64,000 nt of DNA from Phyllobacteriaceae bacterium (GCA_016711085.1 JADJTR010000001.1:62001-126000), one strand, 5' to 3'. Counted from the first letter of the stretch, positions 37,643 through 47,245 are shown. Numbers and translations: made by a program. The notes: generated by a model not told the origin, from the sequence alone.

Positions 37643-38100
37643 TGCCGAAGCTTGACCTTGCCAATGTGCCGGAAAAGGGCGGAACCGGCTATCCGCCGCA
37701 ATACGCGGCCATCACGGCGGGCCGCTTCCGCAAGCGGCTTGGCGACGCCGGCGGGCTGACCCAGTTCGGCGTCAATCTCTGTCGCCTCGAACCGGGCTCC
37801 GGCTCGTCGTTGCGCCACTGGCACCACAACGAGGACGAGTTCGTCTACATTGTTGCCGGCGAGGTCGTGCTTGTCGAGGACGGCGGCGAAACCGTCCTGC
37901 GTCCGGGCGATGCCGCGACCTTCAAGGCGGGCGTCGCCAATGGCCATACGCTGGTCAATCGCGGCCGCGACGATGCGCTTTTTCTCGAAGTCGGCACGCG
38001 GATGGCCGATGAGATCGCGGAATACCCCGACATCGACCTGCGCGCCGAAAAAACCGCCGGCGTCATGCGCTTCACCCACCGGGACGGTTCTCCGTTCTGA
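37642..38100 (+). CDS. Cupin-domain protein
   Basis: 152 aa, single beta-barrel cupin. Metal-binding motif 1 is HWHHNEDEFVYIVAGE near residues 59-74, motif 2 around GHTLVNRG near 110. Similar proteins in other operons are unassigned; they may be regulators or enzymes using small substrates. It overlaps the thiolase stop and lies 43 bases before the multifunctional beta-oxidation gene, so it belongs to the operon. Confidence 0.88.
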
Positions 38101-38143
38101 CCCGTTGAATCCAGAAACCGGGGCGAACGCCCGGGAGGACGAC

Positions 38144-40351
38144 ATGAGCTACAAGAATTTTTCGGTCGAAACCGACGCTGACGGCATCGCCCTCGTCACC
38201 TGGGACATGCCCGGCAAATCGATGAACGTCTTTACCCAGGAGGTGATGGATGAGATCGACGCCATCGTCGACTCGACCGTCGCCGACGCGGCGGTTAAAG
38301 GCGTGGTATTCACCTCGGGCAAGAAAGGTTCCTTCTCCGGCGGCGCCGACCTCACCATGATCAATTCGATGTTCGAATTGATCGCCGACGCCAAAGTGAA
38401 GTCGCCGGAAGCCGCCGCAAAGGTCGTTTTCGACCGGGTCGGTCGCATGACGTGGCTCTACCGCAAGATCGAAACATGCGGCAAACCTTGGGTCTCCGCC
38501 ATCAATGGCGTGTGCATGGGCGGCGCGCTGGAGCTTTCGCTCGCCTGCCACGGCCGCGTCGTCGCAGACGACGACAAGGTCAAGCTGGCCCTGCCCGAAG
38601 TGAAGGTCGGCATCTTCCCCGGCGCCGGCGGCACCCAGCGCGTGCCGCGCCTCATCAACACGCAGGACGCCCTGCAGATGATGACGACCGGCCAGAACCT
38701 GTCGCCGAAAAGGGCGAAGGCGCTCGGTCTCGTCCATGAAGTCGCCGAGCCGGCCAGACTGATCGACGCCGCCAAGACGATGATCAAGGGTGGGCTGAAA
38801 CCGGTCCAGCCTTGGGACGAGAAAGGCTACAAGCTGCCCGGCGGTCCGGTCTATTCCGCCGCCGGAGCCAATCTTTGGCCGCCAGCGATCGCCATCCTCC
38901 GCCGCGAAACCTTCGGCAATTATCCCGCCGCTACCGCCATCCTCAAATGCGTCTACGAAGGCTTGCTGGTGCCGTTCGAGACCGGCCTGAGGATTGAACA
39001 GCGCTATTTCACCGAAGTGCTGCAGACGACGGAAGCGCGCATGATGGTGCGCTCGCTGTTCGTCTCGTTGCAGGAATTGAACAAGGGCGCGCGCCGGCCC
39101 GCCGGCCAGGCGGAATCGAAATTCTCGAAGATCGGCGTGCTCGGCGCCGGCTTCATGGGGGCGGGCATCGCCTATGTCACGGCTGCCGCCGGCATCCCGG
39201 TCGTCCTGCTCGATCGCGACCAGGAAGCAGCCGACAAAGGCAAGGCGACGATAGCCGGTCTCTGCGACGACGAGGTCAAGAAAGGCCGGATGACGGCAGC
39301 CGGCAAGGAGGACTTTCTCGCCCGCGTCACGGCGACCCCGGATTACGCCGCGCTTGCCGGCTGCGACATGGTCGTGGAGGCGGTATTCGAGGATTCCGCC
39401 GTCAAGAAAGGCGTCACCGAGAAAGCCGAGGCCGTTCTCGGCGCGGACTCTGTCTTCGCTTCCAACACCTCGACCATTCCGATCTCTTCGCTGGCGAAGA
39501 ATTCGGTTCGCCCGGATCGTTTCATCGGAATTCACTTCTTCTCGCCGGTGCAAAAAATGATGCTGGTCGAGATCATTCTCGGCAAGGAAACCGGCGATGC
39601 GGCGCTTGCCCGCGCCATCGACTACGTGCGCGCGATCAAGAAAACGCCAATCGTCGTCAACGACACGCGTGGTTTCTATGTGAACCGTTGCGTGCTGCAG
39701 TACATGTCCGAAGCATACAACATGCTGATCGAAGGCGTCCCGGCGGCGATGATCGAAAACGCCGCGAAGATGGCCGGCATGCCGGTCGGCCCGCTGGCGC
39801 TCAACGACGAAACCGCTGTGGATCTCAGCCAGAAGATCATGAAGCAGACGGTGAAGGACCTCGGTCCAGCCGCCATCGATCCGCGCCACATCGACCTGGT
39901 CGACCGCCTCGTCGAGAAAGGCCGCCTTGGCCGAAAGGCAGGCAAGGGCTTCTACGACTATCCGGAAAAACCGGCGAAGAAGCATTTGTGGCCGGGCCTG
40001 AAGGACATGTACCCGCAGCAGGACCCGGACACGGTGAATGTGGAAACGCTGAAGCGGCGCTTCCTCGCCACCATCGCGCTGGAAGCGGCGCGCGTCATGG
40101 AGGAGGGCATCGTCACCGATCCGCGCGAGGCCGATGTCGGCTCGATTCTCGCCTTCGGTTTCGCGCCTTACACCGGCGGCACACTCTCCTATATCGACGG
40201 CATGGGAGCAAAGGCGTTCGTCGCCATGGCGGCGAATTTGGAAAAAGCCTACGGCGCGCAGTTCAAGGCGCCGAAGCTGCTTCACGACATGGCGGCGAGG
40301 GGCGAAACCTTCTACCAGCGCTTCGGCGCGCAGGTAGGCAAGGCCGCCTGA
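38144..40351 (+). CDS. fadJ: Multifunctional enoyl-CoA hydratase/3-hydroxyacyl-CoA dehydrogenase
   Basis: 735 aa from ATG 38144 with GGGAGGA ahead; a longer frame from 37850 is a shadow of the cupin gene. The crotonase domain (residues about 10-200) has the oxyanion stretch NGVCMGGALELSLACHG. The NAD-binding domain begins IGVLGAGFMGAGIAYV near 332, and the C-terminal 3-hydroxyacyl-CoA dehydrogenase domains follow. It performs the two middle steps of beta-oxidation. FadB and FadJ cannot be separated by eye; the name is by likeness. Last gene of the operon. Confidence 0.93.
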   Translation: MSYKNFSVETDADGIALVTWDMPGKSMNVFTQEVMDEIDAIVDSTVADAAVKGVVFTSGKKGSFSGGADLTMINSMFELIADAKVKSPEAAAKVVFDRVGRMTWLYRKIETCGKPWVSAINGVCMGGALELSLACHGRVVADDDKVKLALPEVKVGIFPGAGGTQRVPRLINTQDALQMMTTGQNLSPKRAKALGLVHEVAEPARLIDAAKTMIKGGLKPVQPWDEKGYKLPGGPVYSAAGANLWPPAIAILRRETFGNYPAATAILKCVYEGLLVPFETGLRIEQRYFTEVLQTTEARMMVRSLFVSLQELNKGARRPAGQAESKFSKIGVLGAGFMGAGIAYVTAAAGIPVVLLDRDQEAADKGKATIAGLCDDEVKKGRMTAAGKEDFLARVTATPDYAALAGCDMVVEAVFEDSAVKKGVTEKAEAVLGADSVFASNTSTIPISSLAKNSVRPDRFIGIHFFSPVQKMMLVEIILGKETGDAALARAIDYVRAIKKTPIVVNDTRGFYVNRCVLQYMSEAYNMLIEGVPAAMIENAAKMAGMPVGPLALNDETAVDLSQKIMKQTVKDLGPAAIDPRHIDLVDRLVEKGRLGRKAGKGFYDYPEKPAKKHLWPGLKDMYPQQDPDTVNVETLKRRFLATIALEAARVMEEGIVTDPREADVGSILAFGFAPYTGGTLSYIDGMGAKAFVAMAANLEKAYGAQFKAPKLLHDMAARGETFYQRFGAQVGKAA

Positions 40352-40668
40352 CCTGTATGTCTTGATGCGGCTGGCCCGCGTCGCGGCCGCGGCGGCCGGC
40401 CGTGGCCCGAGGCCGGCCGGGCGGCTGAATGACGCCGCCCGGGGAAATGGTGAGGATATCCCTCTGCCGTTCGCCGCAAGGGCTTTGGCTTGTGGCACAA
40501 ATCCCGAACTGAAGTCCCGCCGGGAATAGATCTGTTTTCCTGATGACGAATGGGGCGTGCCGGCGACGCGCCCTTTCGATTCGGCGTCCGCTTTCAGCAG
40601 GCGATGCGGGTATTAACAATACAGAAAACAATCTGTGGTCAGGTGATTTCAATTTATAGGGGAATCAC
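40352..40668. other. Intergenic region after the beta-oxidation operon
   Basis: 317 bases without a gene. A GC-rich inverted repeat (GGCCGGCC at 40394-40401 and 40411-40418) lies 43 bases after the stop and may end the operon transcript, though no T tract follows. The right part is A/T-richer and probably holds the yiaA-type promoter. Confidence 0.5.
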
Positions 40669-41090
40669 ATGACCAAATTCGGCGTCCTACCGGTGCATTC
40701 GTCGGCGCGTCATGGGCAGTCCTGATCGCCGGCATTCTCGCCTATCTGATCGGCCTGTGGAATTCTGATCTGCAGCTGAACGAGAAGGGCTACTACTTCA
40801 CCTTGCTGCTTTACGGCCTCTTCGCCGCGGTGTCTTTGCAGAAGACCGTCCGCGACCAGTTGGAGGGATTTCCGGTCACCTCGATTTACTATGGCCTCTG
40901 CTGGGTGGCGCTGGGATCGGCCATCGTGCTGATGGCGGTCGGTCTGTGGAATGCCACCATGTTGCCTTCGGAGAAGGGCTTTTTCGCCATGGCCTATCTC
41001 GTCAGCGGTTTCGCCGCCGTTGCCGTCCAGAAGAACATTCGCGACATTGCCATGCTCGATCCCCAGTTGGAGAGCCTGGAAGCCGAATGA
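40669..41090 (+). pseudogene. YiaA/YiaB-family inner-membrane protein, frameshifted
   Basis: About 140 aa once repaired. ATG 40669 (AGGGGAA ahead) starts MTKFG and then loses frame; the family sequence resumes as RPTGAFVGASWAVL and runs to 41090. One base is missing near 40683-40688. Four membrane helices in two repeats are visible (WAVLIAGILAYLIGLW; YGLCWVALGSAIVLMAVGLW), each followed by a QK(T/N)(V/I)RD segment. Role in the family is unknown, with some link to stress. Followed by a terminator. Confidence 0.82.
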
Positions 41091-41116
41091 TCGCGGGAGC
41101 GGTCGCCGGGTCGACG

Positions 41117-41142
41117 AGGCCGGGAGCATCTCCCGGCCTTTT
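41117..41142 (+). terminator. Intrinsic terminator after yiaA-like gene
   Basis: Perfect 9-bp stem AGGCCGGGA / TCCCGGCCT, 5-base loop, then TTTT. Confidence 0.85.
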
Positions 41143-41226
41143 CAATTCGAAATGCCTGCACTTGCGATCCGCGAATAAATAGGAATAAAGTCACGGCGAA
41201 GATTCCACGCCTTGGCGGGTCAGACC

Positions 41227-41859
41227 ATGCTCTCGCACGAACGCATCTGGGCGGCAATTGACGCCTTGGCCGAACGCCATGCCCTTTCCGCTTCGGGCCT
41301 GGCGCGCAAGGCCGGTCTCGACTCCACCGCCTTCAACAAATCCAAGCGCACCTCGGCCGATGGCCGGCCGCGCTGGCCCTCTACCGAATCGCTGGCCAAG
41401 ATTTTCGATGCGACCGGGGCCTCGATCGAGGATTTCATGCGCTTGCTGGCGTCGTCGCGCGACGACCGGCGCGGCGTCAGCGTGCCTCTGCTCGGCTTCG
41501 CCCAGGCCGGAATGGGCGGGTTCTTTGTCGATGCCGGGTTTCCCGAAGGCCAGGGGCTCGACCTCGTCGACCTGCCCGTCGCGGCGTCGGCGTCGGCGTT
41601 CGCCGTGAAGGTTTCGGGCGATTCGATGCTGCCGCTGTACCGTGAGGGCGACGTGCTGGTCGTCGAGCGCGACGCCACGATCCGTCGGGGCGACCGCGTC
41701 GTCGTCAAGACATTGGATGGCGAAGTCATGGCGAAGATCATGGAGAAGCGTACGGCGGCGCGCATCGAATTGCGGTCGTTGAACCTTGAGCATCCCGATC
41801 GCGTCATCGACTCTTCGCGCATCGAGTGGATTGCCCGCATTGTCTGGGCGAGCCAGTGA
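41227..41859 (+). CDS. S24-family LexA-like repressor
   Basis: 210 aa from ATG 41227; TTG 41212 is possible but has no better site. An N-terminal helix-turn-helix (about residues 8-75, with SASGLARKAGLDSTAFNKSKR) is joined to a peptidase S24 domain. The self-cleavage point is expected in FAQAGMG near residue 97, the catalytic Ser in VSGDSMLPLY near 140 and Lys in RVVVKTLDGEVMAK. Such proteins cleave themselves on RecA activation or act as plain repressors. One base before the thermonuclease gene, so co-transcribed with it. Confidence 0.88.
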   Translation: MLSHERIWAAIDALAERHALSASGLARKAGLDSTAFNKSKRTSADGRPRWPSTESLAKIFDATGASIEDFMRLLASSRDDRRGVSVPLLGFAQAGMGGFFVDAGFPEGQGLDLVDLPVAASASAFAVKVSGDSMLPLYREGDVLVVERDATIRRGDRVVVKTLDGEVMAKIMEKRTAARIELRSLNLEHPDRVIDSSRIEWIARIVWASQ

Positions 41860-41860
41860 C

Positions 41861-42520
41861 ATGGGTCGCGCTTTCGGCCCGCGGCATGGCGTTTTGGCCG
41901 CATTGATTTACGCCGCGTTCGCCGGCGCGGCTTGGGCGCAGACGACGGCCGGCGGCGCCGGAAAAACCATTCGATTGATAGCGCCGGAACTGATCGCGCC
42001 CGCGCCATCGTCCGGCGGGTTGCAACGATTGCCTGCCTTGCTGCCTCCGCCGGTCGCGAGAAAGGCGATCAAACGCAGCGTTGTCGGCAACGCCGCACAT
42101 TTTCGCCTTTTGCCGCTGCCCATCGCCGAGGCGGCCGGTCTTTTTGTCGCCGACGGCTACCGCATCGCGCTGGCGGGCGTCGGCCCGCCGGATCGCGACG
42201 AAAAATGCGGCGATGGCTGGCCCTGCGGCGCGTTGGCGCTGACGGCCTTCCGGGCCTATATGCGCGGCCGTTCATTGCGCTGCCGCGTGCCGGACGACAG
42301 GCCTTCCGGAACCGAGATCATCGTCACGTCCTGTTTCCTTGGCGGTCGCGATATTGCCGCCTGGTTGGTCGAGCAAGGTTGGGCCCGCCGCTCAGGCGAG
42401 GCCTATGCCGCCGAGGATTTGGCGGCGCAAAGCCATCGGCGCGGCGTCTATGGAACCGCGCCGTCCGCCTACGCTTCGAGTTTGCCGTCGATCAGCGCGC
42501 AGGTCTCCGGCACCCCGTAG
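41861..42520 (+). CDS. Secreted thermonuclease-family protein
   Basis: 219 aa from ATG 41861, right after the S24 gene stop. The signal peptide is hydrophobic to about residue 25 and cut near AWAQ. The SNase-like fold is in the second half: YRIALAGVGPPDRDEKCG, ALTAFRAYMRGRSLRC, then DIAAWLVEQGWARR and DLAAQSHRRGVYG. The standard Asp/Arg/Glu catalytic set of staphylococcal nuclease is not clearly complete, so activity is uncertain. The last 52 bases overlap the convergent lysK gene. Confidence 0.82.
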   Translation: MGRAFGPRHGVLAALIYAAFAGAAWAQTTAGGAGKTIRLIAPELIAPAPSSGGLQRLPALLPPPVARKAIKRSVVGNAAHFRLLPLPIAEAAGLFVADGYRIALAGVGPPDRDEKCGDGWPCGALALTAFRAYMRGRSLRCRVPDDRPSGTEIIVTSCFLGGRDIAAWLVEQGWARRSGEAYAAEDLAAQSHRRGVYGTAPSAYASSLPSISAQVSGTP

Positions 42521-44106
42521 AGGTGGGCGAACGAGCCGAAACGCGGCCCGCGCTCCTGGCCGAGGACGATTTCGTAAAACATCTGGAAAAAAGCCACCGA
42601 AACGCCCGGCCCGCCGGACGGGCTTGTCTTGGTGTGATCCTGATAGCGCTCCACCGCGCGGGCCACGTCGAGCGCGGCATGCTGGATATCCTCCGCGCCG
42701 GCCTCGGCGGGAAGCGAGGCAAGCGCCGTCGCCAGCGCCCGGAGCGCCGTTCGCTCGGTGTCGTCGGCTGGACGGAAGACCTTGGCAGGCTTGACGAAGT
42801 CCTCGTAATAGCGAATGGCGAAGCCGACCAGCCGGTCGAGTTCGGGGTGGCTTGCCGGCGTGACGCCGGGCAAGTGGCGCGTAATGAAGCCCCACAGCAC
42901 TGCCGGATTTACCGCGTTCGAAGCGCTGACCAGATTGAGCAGCAGACCGAAGGGAACCGGCAGTTCGATGGCCGGCGGCGCGCCATTGTGGATGTGCCAG
43001 ACCGGGTTCGACAAACGCGCCGCCCAGTCTTGTTCGCCATAGGCGCGCAGCGATGCATAGTACTCGTCGACCGCGCGCGGAATGACATCGAAAAACAGCC
43101 GCTTCGCCGTCTTCGGCTTCTGGTACATGTAGAGCGCCAGGCTTTCCGTCGGCGCATAGGCCAGCCACTCGTCGATGGTCAGGCCGTTGCCCTTCGACTT
43201 GGAGATTTTCTGGCCGGCCTCGTCAAGGAAAAGCTCATAGACGAAGTGTTCCGGCGCCCGACCGCCGAGGATATCGCAGATGCGGTCGTAGATGACGGCA
43301 TTGGTCTGGTGGTCCTTGCCGAACATCTCGAAGTCGACATTCAGGGCGGCCCAGCGCATGCCGAAATCCGGCTTCCATTGCAGCTTCACATGGCCGCCGG
43401 TGACGGGGAGCGTCACGTCGCTTCCGTCCTCGTCGGCAAACGTGATCGTCCCGTCCTTGGCATTGACGTCTTTCATCGGCACATACAGCACGCGGCCGGA
43501 GATCGGCGAAATCGGCAAGAACGGGCTGTAAGTCGCCTGACGCTCCTCGCCCAACGTCGGCAGCATCACTTTCATGATGGCGTCGTACCGCTCGGCGGCT
43601 CGCAGCAGCACGGCGTCGAAGCGGCCGGCTTTGTAATATTCGGTCGCCGAAGCAAATTCGTAGTCGAAACCGAACGTGTCGAGGAAACGGCGAAGCATCG
43701 CATTGTTGTGGTGGCCGAAGCTCTCGTAGTCGCCGCCAAACGGATTGGGGACGACCGTCAGCGGCTTGTGCAGATGCGGCTCCAGGAACGAGCGATCCGG
43801 AACGTTGTCGGGAATCTTGCGCATGCCGTCCATGTCGTCGGAGAAGCACAGCAGGCGCGTATTGACCTTGTCGTCGGTCAGAATGCGGAATGCATGACGC
43901 ACCATCGTCGTGCGCGCCACTTCGCCGAAAGTGCCGATATGCGGCAATCCGGAGGGTCCGTAACCGGTCTCGAACAGGATTGTGTCCGGCAGGCCGGTTT
44001 TCTCGTAGCGCTTGAGGATCTTGCGCGCCTCCTCAAAGGGCCAGGCCTTGGCGCCATATGCGGCGGCGGCGAGAGCGGAATCGACGGAAAATGGGCGTTC
44101 GGTCAT
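42469..44106 (-). CDS. lysK: Class I lysyl-tRNA synthetase
   Basis: 545 aa from ATG 44106 (GAAAG ahead; an upstream start at 44145 adds 13 residues). Charges tRNA-Lys. The class I form, typical of archaea and many alphaproteobacteria, replaces the class II LysS. The HIGH-like motif is GLPHIGTF near residue 54 and the KMSKS-like motif KISKSKGNG near 300. The C-terminal helical domain follows. Its 3' end overlaps the thermonuclease gene by 52 bases on the opposite strand. Confidence 0.95.
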   Translation of the reverse strand: MTERPFSVDSALAAAAYGAKAWPFEEARKILKRYEKTGLPDTILFETGYGPSGLPHIGTFGEVARTTMVRHAFRILTDDKVNTRLLCFSDDMDGMRKIPDNVPDRSFLEPHLHKPLTVVPNPFGGDYESFGHHNNAMLRRFLDTFGFDYEFASATEYYKAGRFDAVLLRAAERYDAIMKVMLPTLGEERQATYSPFLPISPISGRVLYVPMKDVNAKDGTITFADEDGSDVTLPVTGGHVKLQWKPDFGMRWAALNVDFEMFGKDHQTNAVIYDRICDILGGRAPEHFVYELFLDEAGQKISKSKGNGLTIDEWLAYAPTESLALYMYQKPKTAKRLFFDVIPRAVDEYYASLRAYGEQDWAARLSNPVWHIHNGAPPAIELPVPFGLLLNLVSASNAVNPAVLWGFITRHLPGVTPASHPELDRLVGFAIRYYEDFVKPAKVFRPADDTERTALRALATALASLPAEAGAEDIQHAALDVARAVERYQDHTKTSPSGGPGVSVAFFQMFYEIVLGQERGPRFGSFAHLYGVPETCALIDGKLEA

Positions 44107-44259
44107 GACGAGGCTTTCGGGAAGGGCGCAAACGATGCGCGCCAACTCCTATTGGCGACGCTTCGCCGCGTCAATCGCGTGTCCGAACCGGCCTTGCGGT
44201 CGCCGACGCTCCCCAATAACACTCTGCCAAGGGTAAGACTGGATTGGACCGGGACGACA

Positions 44260-44661
44260 ATGACCGCACAGGACGTGATGATCTATTTGATGGTGGTCGT
44301 TTCGGCCTCGGACAACCGCATGGCCGATCCGGAATTGCAGCGCATCGGTTTTATCATCCGCGCTCTGCCGGCTTTCGACGGGTTCGACGAGGACGATCTC
44401 ATTCCCGCGGCGCAGGCCTGCCAAAAAATGCTGGCCGGCCCGAATGGTCTGGATTCGGTCCTTGACCTCGCCCGTACCCACCTGCCGAAAAAGCTGCACG
44501 ACACCGCCTATGCACTTGCTTTCGAAATCGCCGCGGCCGACCGTTTCGAGCGGCCGGAAGAGCTTCGGGTTCTGGAACTGCTGCGCGGTAGACTGACCAT
44601 TGAACCGTCGACGATAGAGGCGATCGAGCGCGCGGCGCGAATCCGCCACAGGCCGGTCTGA
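44260..44661 (+). CDS. TerB-family protein
   Basis: 133 aa from ATG 44260; the ribosome site is weak (GGGA). All-helical protein like TerB (tellurite-resistance associated), with acidic metal-binding-like motifs: SASDNRMADPELQRIGFI near residue 14 and IAAADRFERPEELRVLELL near 90. Two such pairs of acidic helices are the TerB pattern. No other ter genes nearby, so a direct role in tellurite resistance is not implied. Confidence 0.85.
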   Translation: MTAQDVMIYLMVVVSASDNRMADPELQRIGFIIRALPAFDGFDEDDLIPAAQACQKMLAGPNGLDSVLDLARTHLPKKLHDTAYALAFEIAAADRFERPEELRVLELLRGRLTIEPSTIEAIERAARIRHRPV

Positions 44662-44681
44662 TCGAGCATCGGCGTCGCCGG

Positions 44682-45515
44682 TCAGAAAAAGCCGATCGGG
44701 AAATAGCGGAGGTAAAGTTCCCCGGTCACGCCTTTGCGCTCAAGTTCGCGCAGGGCGAAATCGAATGCGGTCGCAAGGGTGGCCTTGCCGGCCGGTACGG
44801 CGATCGAGAGACCGAACCCCAGATATTCAGGCGCCAAATAGGCCCCGCCGGCAAAGGCGCAACACTGCCGACCTTCCTCGGTGTTCAACCACAAAGACAT
44901 GGTCATGCCATCGCCAAAGGCCGCGTCGATCTTTTTCGCGCGAAGGTCTTCGAGCACCCATTCCCGGCGTCCGTAGGTGACAACCCGAGCGCTTTGAAAA
45001 AAGTCCCGCAACATGCGTTCATGGGCGCTGCCGGCCACAACGCCGACCCGCTTTTCGCGCCATTGTCCGTCGGCCGGCGTCGTGGACGAATTGGTCACGA
45101 AACGCGCTGGCATGTGCATGTAGGGCAGGCTGAAAGCAAATTCCCCTCGCGTCTCCGGTGATATGGCCAGGCCCGCTATCAGCGCATCCGCCTGCCCCGA
45201 TCGCACAGCGTCGAGAGCTTCCGAAATCGGCAGGATTTGCACCGAACAACGATCGGCGACCGCAAGTTCACGGCACATTTCGCGAGCCAGATCGATGTTG
45301 AAACCCGCCGGATTCCCGGTCGGTCCGATCATGTTGAACGGCGGGAAATCGGCCGTTGTTACAAACCGGAATTGCTGGTTTGCCGCGAGCTGGGGCGCCG
45401 ACAGCCGCACCCCCGGGTCGAAAAACCGGGGTGCCGCATCGCCACTGGCCTCGACCGGCGCGATGGCGCCGACCAAGATGGCCGCCCTGAAAACATGGCT
45501 GGTCCGCCTGCCCAT
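44682..45515 (-). CDS. Periplasmic amino-acid-type solute-binding protein
   Basis: 277 aa. Signal peptide (to about residue 23), then a type II periplasmic binding domain: FRFVTTADFPPFNMIGPTG starts the first lobe, GFNIDLAREMCREL follows, and AKKIDAAFGDG closes the second lobe. Proteins of this family bind amino acids or opines for ABC importers or sensor kinases. No permease or ATPase gene is next to it, so it is either an orphan or works with a distant transporter. Confidence 0.87.
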   Translation of the reverse strand: MGRRTSHVFRAAILVGAIAPVEASGDAAPRFFDPGVRLSAPQLAANQQFRFVTTADFPPFNMIGPTGNPAGFNIDLAREMCRELAVADRCSVQILPISEALDAVRSGQADALIAGLAISPETRGEFAFSLPYMHMPARFVTNSSTTPADGQWREKRVGVVAGSAHERMLRDFFQSARVVTYGRREWVLEDLRAKKIDAAFGDGMTMSLWLNTEEGRQCCAFAGGAYLAPEYLGFGLSIAVPAGKATLATAFDFALRELERKGVTGELYLRYFPIGFF

Positions 45516-45668
45516 ACCTGATCAATCCAACCGGCTCCAAGCGTCCGTAATGTCTGTTTCCGTCGGCAAGGAAAAGCAATCATAGATAGCAAAAGCCGAT
45601 GGCCGGTACGGTTTTTTTCGGCCTCGTCCCAATGAAAATGTCAAATTGTCTTGTGGTTGCAATCCGAT

Positions 45669-45702
45669 ACAGGTGAACGGCGCCGCCAAAACATCCACCT
45701 GT
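45669..45702. promoter_or_regulatory. Inverted repeat upstream of luxR
   Basis: ACAGGTG and CACCTGT, perfect 7-base arms 20 bases apart, 84-117 bases before the luxR start. The arms resemble lux-box half-sites but the orientation and spacing differ from a standard 20-base lux box. Confidence 0.4.
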
Positions 45703-45785
45703 TGTGCAATCTGGGATTAATGGCGCAATCTATGGTAAATTCTAGTATGCCTCCTGCAATCGATTGTCAGCCTGGGGGCACCGGC

Positions 45786-46514
45786 ATGACAGGTTTCGAC
45801 GATACTTTGCAGGTCATTGGCGACATCCAAAGCAGCGCAAGTCTCGAACAGGTTTGCGGAAATTTGCTCGTCTATACAAGTCGCCTCGGACTGGACCATG
45901 TCATGGCCGGAATAGTCCCGGACGAATTCGCATTTGCTTCCCGGCCGGCGGCGACGATCCTCTTCGCCAAATGGCCGCAGGGTTGGATGGATCGCTATAT
46001 AAAGAAGAATTATGTTCTGGATGACCCCGTTGTCCTGCAAGCCTTGATCGATACCTCGCCATTTTCGTGGACAGATGCGGCCTCGCGCTTTGCCCATTCG
46101 AACAGTTCCGGCCGGGTGATTGGCGATGCGACCGAGTTCCGATTGTGCGACGGTTTCGCATTGCCTTTGTCCACACTTGAGGGGGCGATGATCCTGGTCT
46201 CCCTGGGCGGCGAGGGTTTTGCGGCGTCGCCCAAGGAGCGGGGAGCATTGGCGTTGGTGACCGCTTACGCGGCCGGTCGGGCGCTCCAAATCTACGGTGC
46301 CGCCCCTCGGCGGGAGCCGCCTCGCCTGACCGGGCGGGAAGCAGAGTGTCTGCGATGGGCCGCGGTCGGCAAATCGGAATGGGAAATATCGCAAATCCTC
46401 GGTATTTCAGAACATACGGCCGAGCGTCATTTGTTGAACGCCAAGCTGCGCCTGGGCGCCGCGAACCGGGTGCAGGCGGTTGCCGAGGCTATCAGATTGG
46501 GATTGATCGCGTAA
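45786..46514 (+). CDS. luxR: LuxR-family quorum-sensing regulator
   Basis: 242 aa from ATG 45786; in-frame ATGs at 45720 and 45747 are possible. The acyl-homoserine-lactone-binding domain spans about residues 15-165: MDRYIKKNYVLDDPVV near 85 has the Tyr/Asp/Pro pattern seen in the ligand pocket and FSWTDA continues it. The LuxR helix-turn-helix is at the C-terminus: LTGREAECLRWAAVGKSEWEISQILGISEHT. Cognate of the luxI gene 69 bases downstream. A perfect inverted repeat lies in its promoter region. Confidence 0.93.
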   Translation: MTGFDDTLQVIGDIQSSASLEQVCGNLLVYTSRLGLDHVMAGIVPDEFAFASRPAATILFAKWPQGWMDRYIKKNYVLDDPVVLQALIDTSPFSWTDAASRFAHSNSSGRVIGDATEFRLCDGFALPLSTLEGAMILVSLGGEGFAASPKERGALALVTAYAAGRALQIYGAAPRREPPRLTGREAECLRWAAVGKSEWEISQILGISEHTAERHLLNAKLRLGAANRVQAVAEAIRLGLIA

Positions 46515-46583
46515 TACCGCGATCACGGAATACCCGACCTCCGCGGACCGGAATATGAACCCGGTCAGACAGCGGAGGCGGTC

Positions 46584-47219
46584 ATGATCCTGGCGTTGAC
46601 GACACAGGAATTGCGGGCAGAGCCGGAATTGTGGACTTCGGTCCATAGCCTGCGCCACGAGATTTTCGTCGATGAAATGGGCTGGGAAGAAATTCGGCGC
46701 CCCGACAGTCTGGAACTGGACCAATTCGACCACGACGACGCGGTTCACCACCTGGCCATTCGCAATGGGGCGCTGGCTGGATACCAACGCATGTTGCCCA
46801 CGACGCGTCCTTTCCTCCTGTCGGAGGTTTTGACGGATCTCTGCGAAGGGCCGCCGCCGAGTGCGCCATCGATCTGGGAACTCACGCGTTACGCTGTGGC
46901 GAAACCGTGGCGCGAGGGGCGAAGAGGGGTTTCCTCGGTGGGGAGCGAACTCATTGCCGGGTTCGTCGAATGGGGACTGGCCCGCGGCGTTGACCAGGTC
47001 ATCATCGAGTTCGAACCGATGTGGGTGTTGCGGGCGCTGCAACTCCATTTTCTCGCCAGGCCGCTCGGTTTCCAGCGGACCTATGGCCGCCAGCAAGTGG
47101 TGGCGACTTTGCTCAAATTCGATGCCGAAACGCTTGACGTTGTCCGCCATTACCGGGGCGAAACCGAGCCGGTCCTTGCATCGAACCGGGGCCAAAACGC
47201 GTTTCGCCGAGCAAGCTGA
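46584..47219 (+). CDS. luxI: LuxI-family acyl-homoserine-lactone synthase
   Basis: 211 aa. Makes the signal from S-adenosylmethionine and an acyl-ACP or acyl-CoA. The invariant residues of the family are all present: Arg24, Phe28, Trp34, Asp46, Asp49, Arg69, Glu99 and Arg102. Residues RHEIFVDEMGW and WELTRYAV carry most of them. GGAGGC precedes ATG 46584. Acyl chain specificity cannot be read from the sequence. A crotonase-type gene follows after 26 bases, which may mean an unusual, acyl-CoA-derived or unsaturated side chain. Confidence 0.95.
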   Translation: MILALTTQELRAEPELWTSVHSLRHEIFVDEMGWEEIRRPDSLELDQFDHDDAVHHLAIRNGALAGYQRMLPTTRPFLLSEVLTDLCEGPPPSAPSIWELTRYAVAKPWREGRRGVSSVGSELIAGFVEWGLARGVDQVIIEFEPMWVLRALQLHFLARPLGFQRTYGRQQVVATLLKFDAETLDVVRHYRGETEPVLASNRGQNAFRRAS

Positions 47220-47245
47220 TTTGAGTATGGGAAAGGAAAATCACA

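Noticed and set aside
41932..44661. 909-codon plus-strand frame opposite lysK
   Set aside because: Only its last 133 codons (TerB-like, from 44260) resemble a protein; the rest is a shadow of lysK.
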